Shown here piece by piece: positions 1-7,846 of a stretch of 64,000 bases of DNA (position 1 is the stretch's first letter; each line of letters opens with the position of its first letter). The position numbers and the translations under genes were made by a program. The notes under the pieces are model-generated. The model did no database searches and was not told where the DNA came from. It saw only the letters and a program-made list of their open reading frames with translations. Origin of the DNA: Herbaspirillum aquaticum (GTDB lineage: Bacteria; Pseudomonadota; Gammaproteobacteria; Burkholderiales; Burkholderiaceae_D); the NCBI RefSeq assembly GCF_002213425.1, contig NZ_NJGV01000028.1, positions 1 through 64,000 of the forward strand, in the 5' to 3' direction.

Positions 1-58
1 AGCTATTTCGCTTCTTCTTTGCTTCACTCATTCTCGTCATCCCTTCCAGGACGACAGC

Positions 59-379
59 TTAAATCAGTGTCTCAAATTCGGGGTCCACTTTATACATCAA
101 AGCTGCTGCGAAATCGGGTGTAATACCAATGCCAGCCACTGATGTCGTAAAACAACCATAAATTGCCTTTAGCGAGTCCTTTGAATACCGGATCGATAAT
201 GGGTAGACGATTGCGACAAAACGGATCTGAATAAAATGACCCCATATATTGCTATTGATTCTCAAAACCTGATAGATATAGACTAACGATGGCTCTCCGT
301 AAATGCGAGGGGGGGAAGGCTTGGGCCTGCCCCTGAAACGCTTGAGCGCTGCAAGAAAGCGGAGCGTTAGCCGAGTCAC
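59..379 (-). CDS. Doubtful hypothetical ORF
   Basis: An open frame of 106 codons with no recognisable domain and no clear ribosome binding site. The N-terminal third is Arg/Leu-rich and the rest has no transmembrane helix or motif I know. It fills most of the space before the tRNA gene, where base composition is less GC-rich than in the rest of the window. It may be a decayed gene or a chance frame. The first 58 bases hold no gene I can identify. Confidence 0.2.
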   Translation of the reverse strand: MTRLTLRFLAALKRFRGRPKPSPPRIYGEPSLVYIYQVLRINSNIWGHFIQIRFVAIVYPLSIRYSKDSLKAIYGCFTTSVAGIGITPDFAAALMYKVDPEFETLI

Positions 380-468
380 ATTACCGGGAAGAAGCTAGCT
401 GAAGAGGAGGGATCAACCTTGCCAAGGTTCCAACAACTCTTGCACTAGAAGAAGAGAAAAGAAAAGGT

Positions 469-474
469 TATAAT
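469..474 (+). promoter_or_regulatory. -10 box of the tRNA-Thr promoter
   Basis: A perfect TATAAT lies 12 bases before the first base of the tRNA, the expected distance for a stable-RNA promoter. No good -35 box is found at 16-18 bases; the nearest TTGCAC (440-445) is 23 bases away, too far to be convincing. Confidence 0.55.
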
Positions 475-486
475 CGCGCTCCTTCA

Positions 487-562
<76 letters not shown>

Positions 563-569
563 GAACAGA

Positions 570-600
570 AGCGGCTTGCAGCGATGCAGGCCGCTTTTTT
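570..600 (+). terminator. Rho-independent terminator after tRNA-Thr
   Basis: GCGGC at 71-75 of the 500s block (571-575) pairs with GCCGC (590-594), with an inner TGCA/TGCA pairing, followed by a run of six T. It lies 8 bases after the encoded CCA. Confidence 0.8.
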
Positions 601-644
601 CTTGAGGCATCGGGGCCAAATTGGTGCCAGTCTCAGCAGAAACG

Positions 645-681
645 AAAAAAAGCCCCAAGCCTCCACGTGGGAAGCTCGGGG
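645..681 (-). terminator. Rho-independent terminator of the prophage late operon
   Basis: Read on the minus strand, CCCCGAGC pairs with GCTTGGGG (one G-T pair) around a CCACGTGG core, followed by seven T. It lies directly after the Rz stop codon and should end the long minus-strand phage transcript before it meets the tRNA. Confidence 0.8.
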
Positions 682-687
682 TATGGG

Positions 688-1191
688 TCACGGCGGGGGA
701 GCGAGGCCGTTCTTGATAATCACTTGTTGAGCAAGTCGTCCAGTTTCGAACCCGGCTGCAATGCGCTCTTTGAAGCGGTCAATAGCTCGTTGAAGGTCTG
801 CTCCAACCATTCCAGGGTCGGGATCGGCCGCATTGCTTCCGGGGGCGCCTGAAATCGCTCCCGCTCCGGGAGTTGCTCCGTCGCACCAGGCAGCGCCGAG
901 GCGCAGCCGCTCAGAGCGAGCAAGGCGGTCAGCATAGTCAGAAAGTTTCGCATCGTAGTCTTTCTTCATGAGAGCCCTGTCGGCCGCGAACTGCGCCTTC
1001 AAAGCTTGGTTTTCGGACTCGCGGCTTTTCACCGCCTGCGCTTCCGCGGCTTTCCGGCTTGCCTCCTGCAGGTCCCACTTCGCCTGCACGCGGCCGGCAC
1101 CGTGGATCTCGCAGCCGAGGCAGAGCGCCACCAGGGCCAGAATCCAGTAGCACCAGGACGGGACGATGCGCAGCAGAGCCAGGACGCTCAT
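688..1191 (-). CDS. Rz-like spanin, inner-membrane subunit
   Basis: Phage i-spanin of 167 residues, which together with its lipoprotein partner Rz1 disrupts the outer membrane at the end of lysis. The start was chosen at 1191 because the ATG overlaps the endolysin stop as ATGA, and a hydrophobic anchor (about residues 3-25, with WCYWILALVALCL) follows at once. Residues about 30-90 are a charged Ala/Lys/Glu-rich stretch expected to form the periplasmic coiled coil. A longer frame opening at 1284 runs inside the endolysin gene and is unlikely. Rz1 is nested in another frame inside its distal half. Confidence 0.8.
   Translation of the reverse strand: MSVLALLRIVPSWCYWILALVALCLGCEIHGAGRVQAKWDLQEASRKAAEAQAVKSRESENQALKAQFAADRALMKKDYDAKLSDYADRLARSERLRLGAAWCDGATPGAGAISGAPGSNAADPDPGMVGADLQRAIDRFKERIAAGFETGRLAQQVIIKNGLAPPP
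720..953 (-). CDS. Rz1-like spanin lipoprotein, nested inside Rz
   Basis: A 77-residue protein encoded entirely within the Rz gene in a different frame. It starts with MRNFLTMLTALLALSGCAS, a classical lipoprotein signal with lipobox LSGC, so the mature protein begins at Cys17. The mature part is proline- and acid-rich (PGATEQLPERERFQAPPE), as is usual for o-spanins. The nested Rz/Rz1 arrangement, known from lambda, strongly supports both genes. It would be anchored in the outer membrane and span the periplasm with Rz. Confidence 0.8.
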   Translation of the reverse strand: MRNFLTMLTALLALSGCASALPGATEQLPERERFQAPPEAMRPIPTLEWLEQTFNELLTASKSALQPGSKLDDLLNK

Positions 1192-1652
1192 GCCAGCATC
1201 CCGCCGGCGGCAGCGAACTGCGCGCGCAGGATCTCCAGCTTGTTTTCGCGCTGGCCATAGCCCGCGCCCGGCAGCGAAGCCCAAATATTCCGGACCTTGC
1301 TGACCGCGATATCGAAGCGCCCGGCGTCCACGTCAGCGAGGGCGCCGCGCTCCTTGATCTGCTGCAGCGCGATGGCGTCCTGGCTGGTAGGCGAGAAGTC
1401 CGGCAGGTTCAGTTGCTTCTTGTAGGCGTCGAAGTAGCGGGCCAGGAGCTGGTAGCGGCCGGCGGCCGTCGAGGACAGCGTCGGATTGAGCGCGATCAAG
1501 CGACGCGGATGGTCGGCATAGCTGTTGAACAGGATGGGCTTCCATGGCGTGGAGCCCACGATGACGTTATAGCCGTTGTCGGAGACCTTCAGCAGCGCCG
1601 CGCCGATCTCGCTGAAAGCCAGGGTGTCGAGAAATGCCTTGCGGTTATCCAT
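1188..1652 (-). CDS. Endolysin, lambda R-like lytic transglycosylase
   Basis: A 154-residue peptidoglycan-degrading enzyme. The pattern AFSEIG (probable catalytic Glu at about residue 15), GYNVIVGS, FNSYADHPR and LSSTAAGRYQ matches the lambda endolysin family (GH104), which cleaves MurNAc-GlcNAc with anhydro product formation. The start at 1652 (MDNRKAFLD) was chosen over an upstream ATG at 1727 because the protein then has the family's usual length and overlaps the preceding gene by 8 bases. No signal peptide is seen, so it depends on a holin for release. It is followed by Rz/Rz1. Confidence 0.85.
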   Translation of the reverse strand: MDNRKAFLDTLAFSEIGAALLKVSDNGYNVIVGSTPWKPILFNSYADHPRRLIALNPTLSSTAAGRYQLLARYFDAYKKQLNLPDFSPTSQDAIALQQIKERGALADVDAGRFDIAVSKVRNIWASLPGAGYGQRENKLEILRAQFAAAGGMLA

Positions 1653-1938
1653 TTGACTTGCTCCATAGGCGCTGACGCGCCGCCAAGTACATCCAGGGAA
1701 CAGCGAAGAGGCCGGCAAAGCCGACATTTAGCACCACGTAGGCCATTTCAGGCTTCAGCATGTAGCCGAACAGTGGGCCGAGCAGGATGCCGCTCTCGCC
1801 AGCCACGACGAGCGAAAAAAACAGCCGGTCAAAATGATGCTCGGCGGCCGGCGTCATCTCATTGAGAGCGCACAGGGCGCGCAGCAGGATCAGGCCCGCG
1901 GCCACGAGATTGATAATCAGCAGGTAATGGGTCGTCAT
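1645..1938 (-). CDS. Small phage membrane protein, possible second holin or antiholin
   Basis: A 97-residue protein with about three hydrophobic segments (residues 5-22, 42-58 and 67-86), placed between a holin-like gene and the endolysin with overlaps at both ends (ATGA-type at 1935-1938). I recognise no specific family. Position and membrane character suggest a role in lysis timing or pore formation; the assignment is by context. Confidence 0.6.
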   Translation of the reverse strand: MTTHYLLIINLVAAGLILLRALCALNEMTPAAEHHFDRLFFSLVVAGESGILLGPLFGYMLKPEMAYVVLNVGFAGLFAVPWMYLAARQRLWSKSNG

Positions 1939-2330
1939 TCGGTAGCTCCTGGTTGCGGATTACCCCCTCCGAATCGACTTTGCAGCTGCTGCAGCGCCAG
2001 CGGCACCAAGGTCTGCGAGCACACCCCGATGGCGAAAGCGCTGAAAAACCGCATTTGCTCTGGTATTTTTGCGGTCCACTCGAAATAGGACGACTGCGCC
2101 GCCCAGGCCATGGCCACCGGGCCGCCGTAGGCCGCCACCAAGGCGCTGGTGATCAGCGTGATGGCCATGCGCAGCAGCGGCGTCTGCCGACTGAACGACA
2201 AGGCCACGCAACCACCGAAGATCCCGGCCAGCAGCAGGTCATACTGCAGCCCGAGAAACGATCCGGTCAGTGTGACCGTGCCCACAGCGACGGCGTACCC
2301 CGTCGCCGCGCTGGTTGTTGGTTCTGGCAT
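1935..2330 (-). CDS. Putative phage holin
   Basis: A 131-residue protein with three or four hydrophobic helices (about 14-30, 32-47, 52-75, 95-113) and a soluble glycine/proline-rich C terminus, typical of holins that let the endolysin reach the cell wall. It starts the lysis cassette. The start ATG at 2330 follows a GGGGG Shine-Dalgarno and is preceded by a terminator-like hairpin, so a separate promoter or read-through control of lysis genes is possible. Confidence 0.65.
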   Translation of the reverse strand: MPEPTTSAATGYAVAVGTVTLTGSFLGLQYDLLLAGIFGGCVALSFSRQTPLLRMAITLITSALVAAYGGPVAMAWAAQSSYFEWTAKIPEQMRFFSAFAIGVCSQTLVPLALQQLQSRFGGGNPQPGATE

Positions 2331-2345
2331 TGAGCCCCCAAAATG

Positions 2346-2367
2346 AAAAAGCCCGCGCTAGGCGGGC
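2346..2367 (-). terminator. Hairpin plus T-run just before the holin gene
   Basis: On the minus strand GCCCGC and GCGGGC form a six-pair stem with a five-base loop, followed by TTTTTCATTTT and then the holin Shine-Dalgarno. One of four such elements in this prophage. Confidence 0.65.
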
Positions 2368-2386
2368 AAGAGAGTCGATGTACCGG

Positions 2387-2734
2387 TTACAGCTTGGCGC
2401 GCAGCGCGGCAATCTTGCTTTCCACATCCTTCAGCCAGCCGCCATCCGTCCCCAAGATGGCATCCCGCAGTCGGCGCTGGGTAACGGTCGCCTCCAACGC
2501 CAAGATCTGCGCCAAAACCACCTCCCTCGCCGAAATAGGCGCAGCATCCAAAAGGATGGGGAATCCATTTTCATCCGCAGAGATGATCTTCCCTGCGGCC
2601 TGGCCGTCTAGCAGTTGGCGGTAGACGTCATCGCCAATCTCGATAGCATCTTCCGGCATGCCGTCGAGGTTGATCTTGGGATCATAAAAACCGTTGGTCG
2701 ATTTCGAAAAGAACATATCAATATCCGATGGCAA
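2387..2734 (-). CDS. Tail fibre assembly-type protein
   Basis: A 115-residue protein starting within the last 17 bases of the tail fibre gene. The N-terminal part (FFSKSTNGFYDP, then IEIGDDVYRQLLDGQAAGK) has the layout of the small phage proteins that follow tail fibre genes and act as fibre chaperones or tip proteins (gp38/Tfa-like). The C-terminal half is a charged helix (LALEATVTQRRLRDAIL). The order fibre then assembly protein supports the call. Confidence 0.7.
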   Translation of the reverse strand: MPSDIDMFFSKSTNGFYDPKINLDGMPEDAIEIGDDVYRQLLDGQAAGKIISADENGFPILLDAAPISAREVVLAQILALEATVTQRRLRDAILGTDGGWLKDVESKIAALRAKL

Positions 2735-3830
2735 AGAAGGCAGCGTTGGAAGGGTTCTGCGAAGAGTTGCTGTTGGTCACGGTGAAGTTTGAGGTCGTTT
2801 TCCCGTTGACCGTGACCCACGCTGCCGCCCCACTGCTGCCGACAACAATGGTCTGCAGGTTCGCGTTAGGGAAGGTCAGCGGAAGGGTGATGGTCGTGTT
2901 CGTATTGACCGCGAGGCTTGATGTGGATCCCCATTGCAAGATGACACCACCCAGCCAGGATGGGAGCTTCAAATATCCGTTAGACCCCAGATTGACAGCG
3001 AACCCGGCCGCCGTTGCGATTGCGGACATCGCGCCACGCACCCAGCTCGTGCTGGGAGGATTGACGCTACTGTCTGCATAGGTTGGGTCGGAGGTGGGGG
3101 TAACGACATTCGCAGACCGGACGTATCGCGTATCGCCCGTGGTCTGGCTGATCTTGTCGCCCAGGCGCTCGCTGATCGCCGGTGCGGAGCTGTAAGCGGT
3201 GATGTTGCCGGAAGTGATGGAGGTCTGGCCATTAGCGACGGTCACCACCGCGATACCGACATATCCGGAATCCGGGGACGGCGTGACCTGGCTGCCGGTG
3301 GTGGCCGAGATACCTGCTTTGGCGCTCAACACCACGGAACCCTGGCGGAAAGTGTTGCTGGTCTGGCCGGAGTTGTTCGGGCCGTTATAGGGAACACTCG
3401 GGTTCGAGTCGTTGTAGAACTGCAGCACCACCGGTGAAGTACCGTTGGTCGGGTCCACGCTGATGTCGGTCTCCTGGAACGTGGCCTGGATCAGGTAGTT
3501 GATCGACTGGCCGGAAACGCCGGGCGCGGCGATGGTGATCAGCGTGGCGTCCAGGCTGATGCCCTGCTTGACAATCTGGTGCGTGGTGTCGGCGGCCAGG
3601 GTGCCATAAACCGTCTGCTCCAGAGCGGTCTGCATGTAGATCTCGCCGGGCGCAACGCTGACCTGCATCGAGGCGGGCGCGGTTGGGCTCACGGCCAGGC
3701 CGTTGAATTGTGTGGTAGTGCCCAGCACAGCCGCGCTCAGCTTGCCAAGTGCAACCATGTTGTCTTGGGCGGGACGGGTGAACAGCCATTCGTAGATGGA
3801 TTGTCCGATCTGGGTAATGGGGCGGCGCAT
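2718..3830 (-). CDS. Tail fibre protein
   Basis: A 370-residue structural protein for host recognition. The N terminus (ITQIGQSIYEWLFTRPAQDN) resembles the baseplate-attachment part of short phage tail fibres. The middle is Ser/Thr/Asn/Gly-rich as in beta-fibres. The last 80 residues (WLGGVILQWGSTSSL, TITLPLTFPNANLQTIV, ending FFAIGY) match the gp53-like C-terminal tip domain of tail fibres. The start follows a GGAGA Shine-Dalgarno and a terminator-like hairpin. Confidence 0.85.
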   Translation of the reverse strand: MRRPITQIGQSIYEWLFTRPAQDNMVALGKLSAAVLGTTTQFNGLAVSPTAPASMQVSVAPGEIYMQTALEQTVYGTLAADTTHQIVKQGISLDATLITIAAPGVSGQSINYLIQATFQETDISVDPTNGTSPVVLQFYNDSNPSVPYNGPNNSGQTSNTFRQGSVVLSAKAGISATTGSQVTPSPDSGYVGIAVVTVANGQTSITSGNITAYSSAPAISERLGDKISQTTGDTRYVRSANVVTPTSDPTYADSSVNPPSTSWVRGAMSAIATAAGFAVNLGSNGYLKLPSWLGGVILQWGSTSSLAVNTNTTITLPLTFPNANLQTIVVGSSGAAAWVTVNGKTTSNFTVTNSNSSQNPSNAAFFAIGY

Positions 3831-3844
3831 TGGCTCTCCAAAAG

Positions 3845-3867
3845 AAAAAGGCCGCTCAATGGCGGCC
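3845..3867 (-). terminator. Hairpin plus T-run just before the tail fibre gene
   Basis: GGCCGC/GCGGCC stem with a six-base loop on the minus strand, then TTTTTCTTTT followed directly by the GGAGA ribosome binding site of the fibre gene. Confidence 0.65.
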
Positions 3868-3896
3868 CGAAGGGATGTTTGGTGCTGCTGGAATGG

Positions 3897-4574
3897 TTAC
3901 TTGATGGCAGTCCACATGATCGTGCCCACAGGCTTGACCGCGCTGATTGCCTCGTAGATATCCTCATCGGTGGCCGAAGTGGTCACCAGACTGAGTGAGT
4001 TCGTGTATGAACTGGCGAGCGGCTTGTTCAGTGCCGCCACTTTTGGCGCAGCGCAAAATGCGCCTCCGGCCGCCGTTCCTACCGCTGCAGGCCGGTAAGC
4101 CGTGATCATCGCGGTGTACGGCACGGCCAGCGAGCCCATGCGGGCCACGCCACAGTAGCCTTTCGAATGCGGCGAGTTCAGCGCGCCGGTGTCCAGCGGT
4201 CGGTTTGGCTCGAAGATGTCCGGCGTGTTGCCGGTGATCTCTTCCAGCACCTTGACCATCGCCGCTCGAGTGCCACGCTCCCGGAACAGGTTGATGATGA
4301 TCCGGTTTCGGAATGAACTGTCGCCCTGCCCCTTCTTGCGCAGCAGCGTGTTGCCGAAGAAGTCGGCCGCGATCATGTCCAGCCAGCCATCGGTGGCCCA
4401 CTTGATGCGTGTCTGCAGCTTGGCGTAGGCCCAGAGCGTATAGACAAAATTCAGCGCATAGGCCGCGCCCCACAGCAGGCCATCGAGGATTGGCGTGTCA
4501 CCTGTGAACCAGCCATTCGGCAGCAGGTCCTTCAGCCGCTTGAAAACGTCGTTTTGATCGCCTGTCGCCATCAT
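3897..4574 (-). CDS. Baseplate/tail protein, gpI-like
   Basis: A 225-residue protein at the position of P2 gpI, between the J-like gene and the tail fibre. The first half is helical and aromatic-rich (WGAAYALNFVYTLWAYAKLQTRIKWATDG would be too long to quote as a motif; key features are the repeated Trp/Tyr and the WLDMIAADFFG segment). The start overlaps the J stop codon; two ATG codons in a row (4574 and 4571) are both possible. Function by synteny: connects the J wedge to fibres. Confidence 0.65.
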   Translation of the reverse strand: MMATGDQNDVFKRLKDLLPNGWFTGDTPILDGLLWGAAYALNFVYTLWAYAKLQTRIKWATDGWLDMIAADFFGNTLLRKKGQGDSSFRNRIIINLFRERGTRAAMVKVLEEITGNTPDIFEPNRPLDTGALNSPHSKGYCGVARMGSLAVPYTAMITAYRPAAVGTAAGGAFCAAPKVAALNKPLASSYTNSLSLVTTSATDEDIYEAISAVKPVGTIMWTAIK

Positions 4575-5695
4575 GCCACCGCAATAGTCCCGGCTTTCGC
4601 CGTCTGCTTGGCCGTGATGGCCAGGTCCGAAGTGCCGCCGTTCAGTAGCAGCGCGCTCACGTTGGTCACGCCAGGCGAGGCGCCATATGCCACCGTTGCC
4701 AGCTTGGTGTAGCTCAGCGAGTTGCCGAGGCCCAGAGTGTTGATGTAAGTCTGCAGCGCGGCCTCCACCAGCGCCACCACATCGGCATGGATGTACCCCG
4801 TGGCCGTGGTGATCGTCATGGAGACGTTGGCCGTGACCTGGCTTGGGCCATAGATGCCATATGTGACAGACAGCGGCCGCGTGGCCTCGACCGCGTTGCC
4901 GGCGCTGGCCAGGAACGTGCTGCCAGGGTTGCCGCTGCCATCGTCGACCACCGCATAGAAGTAGCCCGGCTGGGGGGTGCCGTTGTACGCCTGGTTTTCC
5001 ACGATAACCGCGCTGACGTTCTGCTGCAGCGACAGGAGCGCATATAGCACTGCGGCCTTTGTGGCCTTGGACAGGCTGTTGATGTACTGGATGAAGCGCG
5101 CGCGGAAGTCCGCATCAAGCTCGGCATCCTGGCCATTCGTCAGCCCGGCGGCGTTCGTCACCGTGTCAATGCCGGTGATCGCTTGGGCGATGGTGTTGAT
5201 CGTCCCGGCCGTGACGTTACCGGCCACGCCGGCCGTCACTGCCTGAATAGGCACGGTCAACGAGCTGATGCCGTCGGCCAGCACATAGCCGCCCTGGCCG
5301 GCGTCATAGGCTGCATTGGTGGTGTCGGCCGTCACGGTGTATTGCTGCGTGCCGTCGCCGGTCTGGATCAGCGCGCCCACCGGCACCAAGGCGGTGCCCG
5401 AGGCAGTAAAACGCGAGAACGTGGCCGATCCGGTTGCGGCCACGGCCGCTAAGCGCGTGAAGTTGTAATCGGCCATCCAGGTATCGAGATCGCTGCCGCT
5501 GGCCGTCGACGCCCGGGTCGTGACCAGCAGCGCCAGCACGAGGCCCTGCAGCCAGAGCGCCACCGATGCGACGGATTCGACCGCCGCGCGCAATGTGGAG
5601 CCGATGGTCATGTCCACCAGCGCGGTGGACTTGCCTTGGATGGACGCCACCTGCTCCTGCACCAGCGTCACGAAATCTTTGCTTGATAGGCTCAT
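4571..5695 (-). CDS. Baseplate J-like protein
   Basis: A 374-residue wedge protein of the contractile tail baseplate. The order of segments is typical: N-terminal helix, SGSDLDTWMADYNFTRL, beta-rich VPVGALIQTGDGTQQYTV, then QDAELDADFRARFIQYI (the conserved ED..R.R region) and a C-terminal beta domain. It overlaps the W-like gene by 4 bases and the next gene by 4. No defect is seen. Confidence 0.88.
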   Translation of the reverse strand: MSLSSKDFVTLVQEQVASIQGKSTALVDMTIGSTLRAAVESVASVALWLQGLVLALLVTTRASTASGSDLDTWMADYNFTRLAAVAATGSATFSRFTASGTALVPVGALIQTGDGTQQYTVTADTTNAAYDAGQGGYVLADGISSLTVPIQAVTAGVAGNVTAGTINTIAQAITGIDTVTNAAGLTNGQDAELDADFRARFIQYINSLSKATKAAVLYALLSLQQNVSAVIVENQAYNGTPQPGYFYAVVDDGSGNPGSTFLASAGNAVEATRPLSVTYGIYGPSQVTANVSMTITTATGYIHADVVALVEAALQTYINTLGLGNSLSYTKLATVAYGASPGVTNVSALLLNGGTSDLAITAKQTAKAGTIAVA

Positions 5696-6093
5696 TTGTT
5701 CACGTCAAAGGCGAGATATACGGGTTTCTTGGTCTGGGCGTCGTTGTAGCGGATCGAAACGCTGACGCCCCCGGTGATCGGAACGACGTCAATCTGCGGC
5801 GCCGGGGAGCGGGCCACGGCCGACTCGCGCAGGATCTGGCCGCGGATCAGCGCACGGATCTTCGAGACGTCGACCACCTCGCCAACCTGGCGCGGCAGGC
5901 CGGCGCCATAGTCCAAGTGAAAAAGATAGTCGCCCGGCAGATCGGGCGCGCCGTTCTGGCCCGGGGCGGAGGGGTTAGTCAGCAGGCGCCGCAAGACGCG
6001 CTGCTGGCCCAGCTCCGTGCCGTCGACGCCCAGCAGGTCGCCGGAGGCGGACGCCGAGAGATCGCCGCTCCAGTAGTGGTACAGGTCGGACAT
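5692..6093 (-). CDS. gp25/W-like baseplate protein
   Basis: A 133-residue protein of the lysozyme-like gp25/W family that nucleates sheath assembly. Supporting features are DLLGVDGTELGQQRVLRRLLTN at the front (conserved core around QRVLRRL), the LDYGAGLPRQVGE segment and a C-terminal beta sheet with VSIRYND. The start overlaps the stop of the spike gene by one base. Confidence 0.8.
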   Translation of the reverse strand: MSDLYHYWSGDLSASASGDLLGVDGTELGQQRVLRRLLTNPSAPGQNGAPDLPGDYLFHLDYGAGLPRQVGEVVDVSKIRALIRGQILRESAVARSPAPQIDVVPITGGVSVSIRYNDAQTKKPVYLAFDVNK

Positions 6094-6722
6094 CAGGAAG
6101 CCTTTACTGTGCTGGTCATGTGGGAAGAATCAGCCTGCTGCTGGGGCGGATCAGTCTGCACGCCGCTGCCGTTGCTCTTATGCGTGTGGCCGTTGAACAG
6201 CGAAGCGAACGCCGAAGTAAGCACGCTCAGCAAGCTGGCACCGTCCGCGCCCAGGTTGATCTGGGGAGCCGTCACATTCGCCGCGCCGCTGGCCACGATA
6301 TTCACCACCGGGGTCGTTACGTCAATTTCTGCCGCACCGTTGACCGAAATCTTCCCGTCGCTGGTGAACTTCAGGAAGCTTCCGGTCTTGTGCACCATCC
6401 AGAACTCGCCGGACGGCACGGCCATGGGCCGGTCCTGGTCATCGAAGAAGCGGCTGCACACAAAACCGCTGTTTGCGTTGCCTTCCTCGAAATGGACGTC
6501 GACCTGGTCGCCGATGGACGGCGCGAAGATCACGCCCCAATCGTTGCCCACGGCAGCGGCCGCCAGCGAAAGCCAGCCGGTTTCAACGTCCTCCGGCTGA
6601 ATCCGCACTTTCACGCTGTACTTGTCCGGGTTGTAGCTGCTGACGATGCCCTTCCGCGGCTTGGCCTCGGTGCTGCGCTCCATCGCCGCCTGCAGCCGCA
6701 TTGCATTGGCCAGCGCACTCAT
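6093..6722 (-). CDS. Baseplate assembly protein V / tail spike
   Basis: A 209-residue central spike protein. Residues about 24-95 form the OB-like domain (KGIVSSYNP, VKVRIQPEDVETGWL, GDQVDVHFEEGN), followed by a triple-helix-like region with repeated Ile/Val/Asn (EIDVTTPVVNIVASG, NLGADG) and a C-terminal NGHTHKS motif; the HxH pair matches the metal-binding tip of P2 gpV-type spikes. It overlaps its upstream neighbour by 4 bases. Confidence 0.85.
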   Translation of the reverse strand: MSALANAMRLQAAMERSTEAKPRKGIVSSYNPDKYSVKVRIQPEDVETGWLSLAAAAVGNDWGVIFAPSIGDQVDVHFEEGNANSGFVCSRFFDDQDRPMAVPSGEFWMVHKTGSFLKFTSDGKISVNGAAEIDVTTPVVNIVASGAANVTAPQINLGADGASLLSVLTSAFASLFNGHTHKSNGSGVQTDPPQQQADSSHMTSTVKAS

Positions 6723-7846
6723 GGCGCCACCGTGGAATCTGGCGCATGGTTCTTGGCATGCAGGTTCATCATGTATCCCTCTTCAAACGACATCCGGCGC
6801 GTCACGCTGTCCGGGTAGTAGGTCTGGTCCCAAGCCGTGTCTGTCCCGATCACCTGCACCATGGTGTCGATCCCCAGAATGTTGTCGCCCGGCAGCGAGG
6901 CCGTCAGCTTCATCTCGTGTGCAATCAGCTCGGCATAGATGGACTGCGCACGCTGAAGCGCCTGTTCCTGCGTCAGCCCCGGGATGGTGTAGGTGTAAAT
7001 CTGCGTCCCGCCGAACGGCTTGGCCTTGCCGGCTTGGGTCGAGTTGCCCTTGCTCGGATAGGTTGCCGTAAAGCTCTTTTTCCCCTTCGACAAGAACGAG
7101 CGCACCACAACCTGGATGCCGCGCGAGACCGTCAGGCCCCGGGTGAATCGCAGATCCATGAAATTGCCGACTGGGTAGCCTCGGTCGCCTTCTGGGGGCT
7201 GCCACTGCAGCACATAGGGCGTGGCCTTTGGGTCCGGCTTCGGCCCGAAATAGAGCGTTTTGCCGCGCACGTAGACTGCGAATTCCTCCAGGTGCGCCAG
7301 GTAGTTCAGGATGTCCCACTCGCTGCGCTGGTCGGTCATCGTCACGTTGTCGATGTCGTAATACGTGCCCACCTTTGTGGTGGTAGGCGTAACCATCGGC
7401 GTCAGGCCGCGGCGCACGGCCAGGTCGGTGGCGATCTGCGAAGCCGTCTTGTTCGGCCACTTCTCGGTGGTCTTGGCATCGATGAATTCCGATGTCAGGT
7501 CACGCCCGATCAGGTCGATGCGCCCGCGCACGAGATCAAACTCGACCTCATCCACCCGGCCATAGACCATGCTCGTCAGGTCCGTGGTGCGGTAGTTATC
7601 CGCGTTCGGCGGGAAGCCTGCGAAGATTTCCACAAATGCCGTGGTGAGTTCGGAAAACCAGCGCGCATTCCGCTCTGCCGGCAGCATGTTCTTCAGGAAG
7701 GTGATGCGGAAGGTGTCCGCCGCGTAGAAGCTGTTGCTTTCGACCTCCCAAGACAGCCATCCATCAATGAGCGTTTCGTTCAGCTTCACGGCCCCGCGCG
7801 GCTGCCTTGCCGAAGGCTGCACCGGAAGCACATTCAAACTAGGCAT
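6719..7846 (-). CDS. Baseplate hub protein, gpD (late control D)-like
   Basis: A 375-residue protein of the gp27/gpD tail-hub class that holds the spike. It has the beta-barrel segments (GWLSWEVESNSFYAADTF, VYGRVDEVEFDL), the hub-type EFIDAKTTEKWPNKTASQIATDLA region and a C-terminal helix with QRAQSIYAELIAHEMK. Position directly before the V-like spike gene and after a LysM-like gene is the standard order in this tail type. Confidence 0.8.
   Translation of the reverse strand: MPSLNVLPVQPSARQPRGAVKLNETLIDGWLSWEVESNSFYAADTFRITFLKNMLPAERNARWFSELTTAFVEIFAGFPPNADNYRTTDLTSMVYGRVDEVEFDLVRGRIDLIGRDLTSEFIDAKTTEKWPNKTASQIATDLAVRRGLTPMVTPTTTKVGTYYDIDNVTMTDQRSEWDILNYLAHLEEFAVYVRGKTLYFGPKPDPKATPYVLQWQPPEGDRGYPVGNFMDLRFTRGLTVSRGIQVVVRSFLSKGKKSFTATYPSKGNSTQAGKAKPFGGTQIYTYTIPGLTQEQALQRAQSIYAELIAHEMKLTASLPGDNILGIDTMVQVIGTDTAWDQTYYPDSVTRRMSFEEGYMMNLHAKNHAPDSTVAP

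Noticed and set aside
440-445. TTGCAC as -35 box of the tRNA promoter
   Set aside because: Spacing to TATAAT is 23 bases, outside the workable range.
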